Positions 4,930-6,151 of a DNA stretch of 6,151 bases are shown here, in pieces; position 1 is the first letter of the stretch, and every line of letters starts with the position of its first letter. Made by a program: the position numbers and the translations under genes. The stretch spans positions 1 through 6,151 of the forward strand of contig JANSXJ010000223.1 in assembly GCA_024743015.1 (NCBI GenBank), read 5' to 3'. This DNA comes from Hyphomonas sp. Lineage in GTDB: Bacteria; Pseudomonadota; Alphaproteobacteria; Caulobacterales; Hyphomonadaceae. Under the pieces are notes generated by a model. It ran no database searches. It had not been told where the DNA came from and saw only the letters and a list, made by a program, of their open reading frames with translations.

Positions 4930-6151
4930 CTACTCCGCCGCGACAGAGACGGACACAGGAGCCATGGCCAGCGCCGAACGCGCCGCGCCTCGGCCGGTAA
5001 TCATGGCTTCCGTCAGATATGATCCGTTCTGATAAAGGTCTGAGAACATCGATCCGAGCTCACCCGCTTCGAACAGACGCGAAACATGAGTGCCATTGTG
5101 ATCGAATACGTGGCCGTCCATGTCTCTGCGCGCGCCGCCACCTGTGCAAACAATCGCCGGGGTGAGCTGAACGGCATAGAATGGACCATTCGCAATTGGG
5201 AGCAGCGTATCAGGATTGCGGCCATGGATTTTGTCTTCGCCAGCGGCACATATAGCGTTATATGCCGCGACTTCCGCCGACAGCACACCAGGATCAAGAT
5301 TGATCTGCGGCGCCAATTCTTCAATACTGCTGGCCTTTTTGATCAGGCCAGATGCTATCTCGTCACTGTTGTCTTCGCTCCAGGCATCGGTCTTAACGAC
5401 CGCGCTCCAGGTCATGATTTCAAGAACCAGTTTGCCAGCCATCCGCGTGCTTTCGTCGAAGATCATGTGAACTGGATGAGCGGTGTTCAATGGCACATCG
5501 ACCCAGCGTCCGTGCTTCTTGTGCTTGTAATGGGTGAGTTGCAGCTCGTTGGTCTCACCGTAGAAGCGATGCCCTGTGCTATCGACGTCCATCCATGAGA
5601 ATGCAGGAAGCAGGAAATTGCGAAGGTATGACGTCTCATGCTCTGGGCGCTTGATGCCTGGCCAGATACCACCTGACTGCCCCTGATTGCGCAAATGCCA
5701 CATCTCCGCACCCGCTTTCTGCATGATGCGCACACCGTCGCCGGTATTGTACGGCGTGCCCAAAGGACGGACATCCGATAAACCGTAATAATCCTTCTGC
5801 ATCTGAAGGTCCGCTTCATACCCACCAACCGCCATGATCACACCGCGCATCGCGCGCACGGCTTTGCGAACACCGTTATGCTCGACCCACGCACCAAAGA
5901 CTTCCAGCGTGTCGGGATCCTGGATCAGATCCACCAGCGGTGTGTCGAACCAAACAGGCACGTTTCGCTTTTCAACATTGGCCTTGAGCGCGAGCCAGAC
6001 ACCTGACGGGATCGGTAGAATTGTCGACGTATAAGCGACCGCGTCGCGCGCGCCAAGTTCAGGGAATTCCAGCACGGCATCTCGCTCGGTAAACCCTGTT
6101 CCGCGAAGGAATTCTGCGCCCGCGTCTTCAGCGACCTTCTGAATCCAAGGC
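4930..6151 (-). CDS. FAD-dependent oxidoreductase, fumarate reductase/KstD-like (N-terminus outside window)
   Basis: C-terminal 406 residues of a flavoprotein of the FAD_binding_2 type, which includes fumarate reductases, 3-ketosteroid delta-1-dehydrogenases and relatives. The frame is open to the right edge, so the N-terminal nucleotide-binding GxGxxG part (probably 100-160 residues) lies beyond it. Visible marks in order: VIMAVGGYEAD (GGYE at 5826-5815), the counterpart of the family ATGGF segment; NTGDGVRIMQKAGAEM (near 5745); DVDSTGHRFYGET, like the GxRFxxE segment; GPFYAVQLTPAIVCTGGGARRD; and the closing AGELGSM...YQNGSYLTEAMITGR block (5067-4990), which contacts FAD. Such enzymes oxidise or reduce a carbon-carbon bond next to a carbonyl. 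The exact substrate cannot be told; a ketosteroid or another alpha,beta-unsaturated compound is possible. It heads or precedes an operon with the small protein and the MFS transporter. Confidence 0.88.
   Translation of the reverse strand, partial: PWIQKVAEDAGAEFLRGTGFTERDAVLEFPELGARDAVAYTSTILPIPSGVWLALKANVEKRNVPVWFDTPLVDLIQDPDTLEVFGAWVEHNGVRKAVRAMRGVIMAVGGYEADLQMQKDYYGLSDVRPLGTPYNTGDGVRIMQKAGAEMWHLRNQGQSGGIWPGIKRPEHETSYLRNFLLPAFSWMDVDSTGHRFYGETNELQLTHYKHKKHGRWVDVPLNTAHPVHMIFDESTRMAGKLVLEIMTWSAVVKTDAWSEDNSDEIASGLIKKASSIEELAPQINLDPGVLSAEVAAYNAICAAGEDKIHGRNPDTLLPIANGPFYAVQLTPAIVCTGGGARRDMDGHVFDHNGTHVSRLFEAGELGSMFSDLYQNGSYLTEAMITGRGAARSALAMAPVSVSVAAE

Noticed and set aside
5086..5598. 170-residue plus-strand open frame
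   Set aside because: Antisense shadow of the flavoprotein; composition and lack of motifs argue against a gene.
6073..6075. GTG at 6075 as the start of the flavoprotein
   Set aside because: The frame is open to the window edge with family-like sequence before it, and the FAD-binding N-terminus is still missing, so this is an internal valine codon.
1..6151. CRISPR array, tRNA, rRNA, phage or defence genes
   Set aside because: No regularly spaced repeats, no RNA gene signature and no such proteins were seen on either strand.

Overview
The window looks like a chromosomal or accessory segment of an alphaproteobacterium, most likely a Sphingomonadales or Caulobacterales/Hyphomonadaceae type. The basis is a TonB-dependent receptor with an ETVIVTG TonB box right after its signal peptide, an IS6-type transposase of the kind common in that class, and a flavoprotein/small protein/MFS operon resembling catabolic loci of sphingomonads. 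This placement is inference from protein style; no rRNA or marker gene is present.

Layout, right to left, because every cellular gene is on the minus strand. (1) From 6151 to 4930 is the C-terminal part of a FAD-dependent oxidoreductase of the fumarate reductase/3-ketosteroid dehydrogenase type. It is followed 4 nt later by a 75-residue protein of unknown function (4925-4698), whose stop overlaps the start of an MFS transporter gene (4698). (2) The MFS gene is cut after 45 codons at about 4563 by an IS6-family element on the plus strand (about 3723-4563, transposase 3805-4509). The rest of the MFS gene is not on the other side, and no target duplication is visible, so a deletion or rearrangement rather than a clean insertion is likely. 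(3) Left of the IS is a regulatory region (about 3565-3610) with two related 18-bp palindromes over a candidate promoter, then a 780-residue TonB-dependent outer-membrane receptor (3502-1160) and a good intrinsic terminator (1088-1114). (4) A LacI-family repressor starts with GTG at 962 and runs off the left edge.

Reading: the LacI regulator and the receptor form a regulated uptake module. The twin palindromes, one with the central CG typical of LacI operators, are the probable binding sites, and the substrate may be a carbohydrate or related small molecule. The flavoprotein/small protein/MFS operon is a separate catabolic and transport unit, now decapitated by the IS. It is unknown whether the two units were neighbours before the rearrangement. 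No CRISPR, tRNA, rRNA or phage gene was seen, and I see no clearly new defence or mobile system. The points most worth checking are the IS6-bordered junction, the twin operators, and an exact EF-hand-type calcium loop in the receptor.
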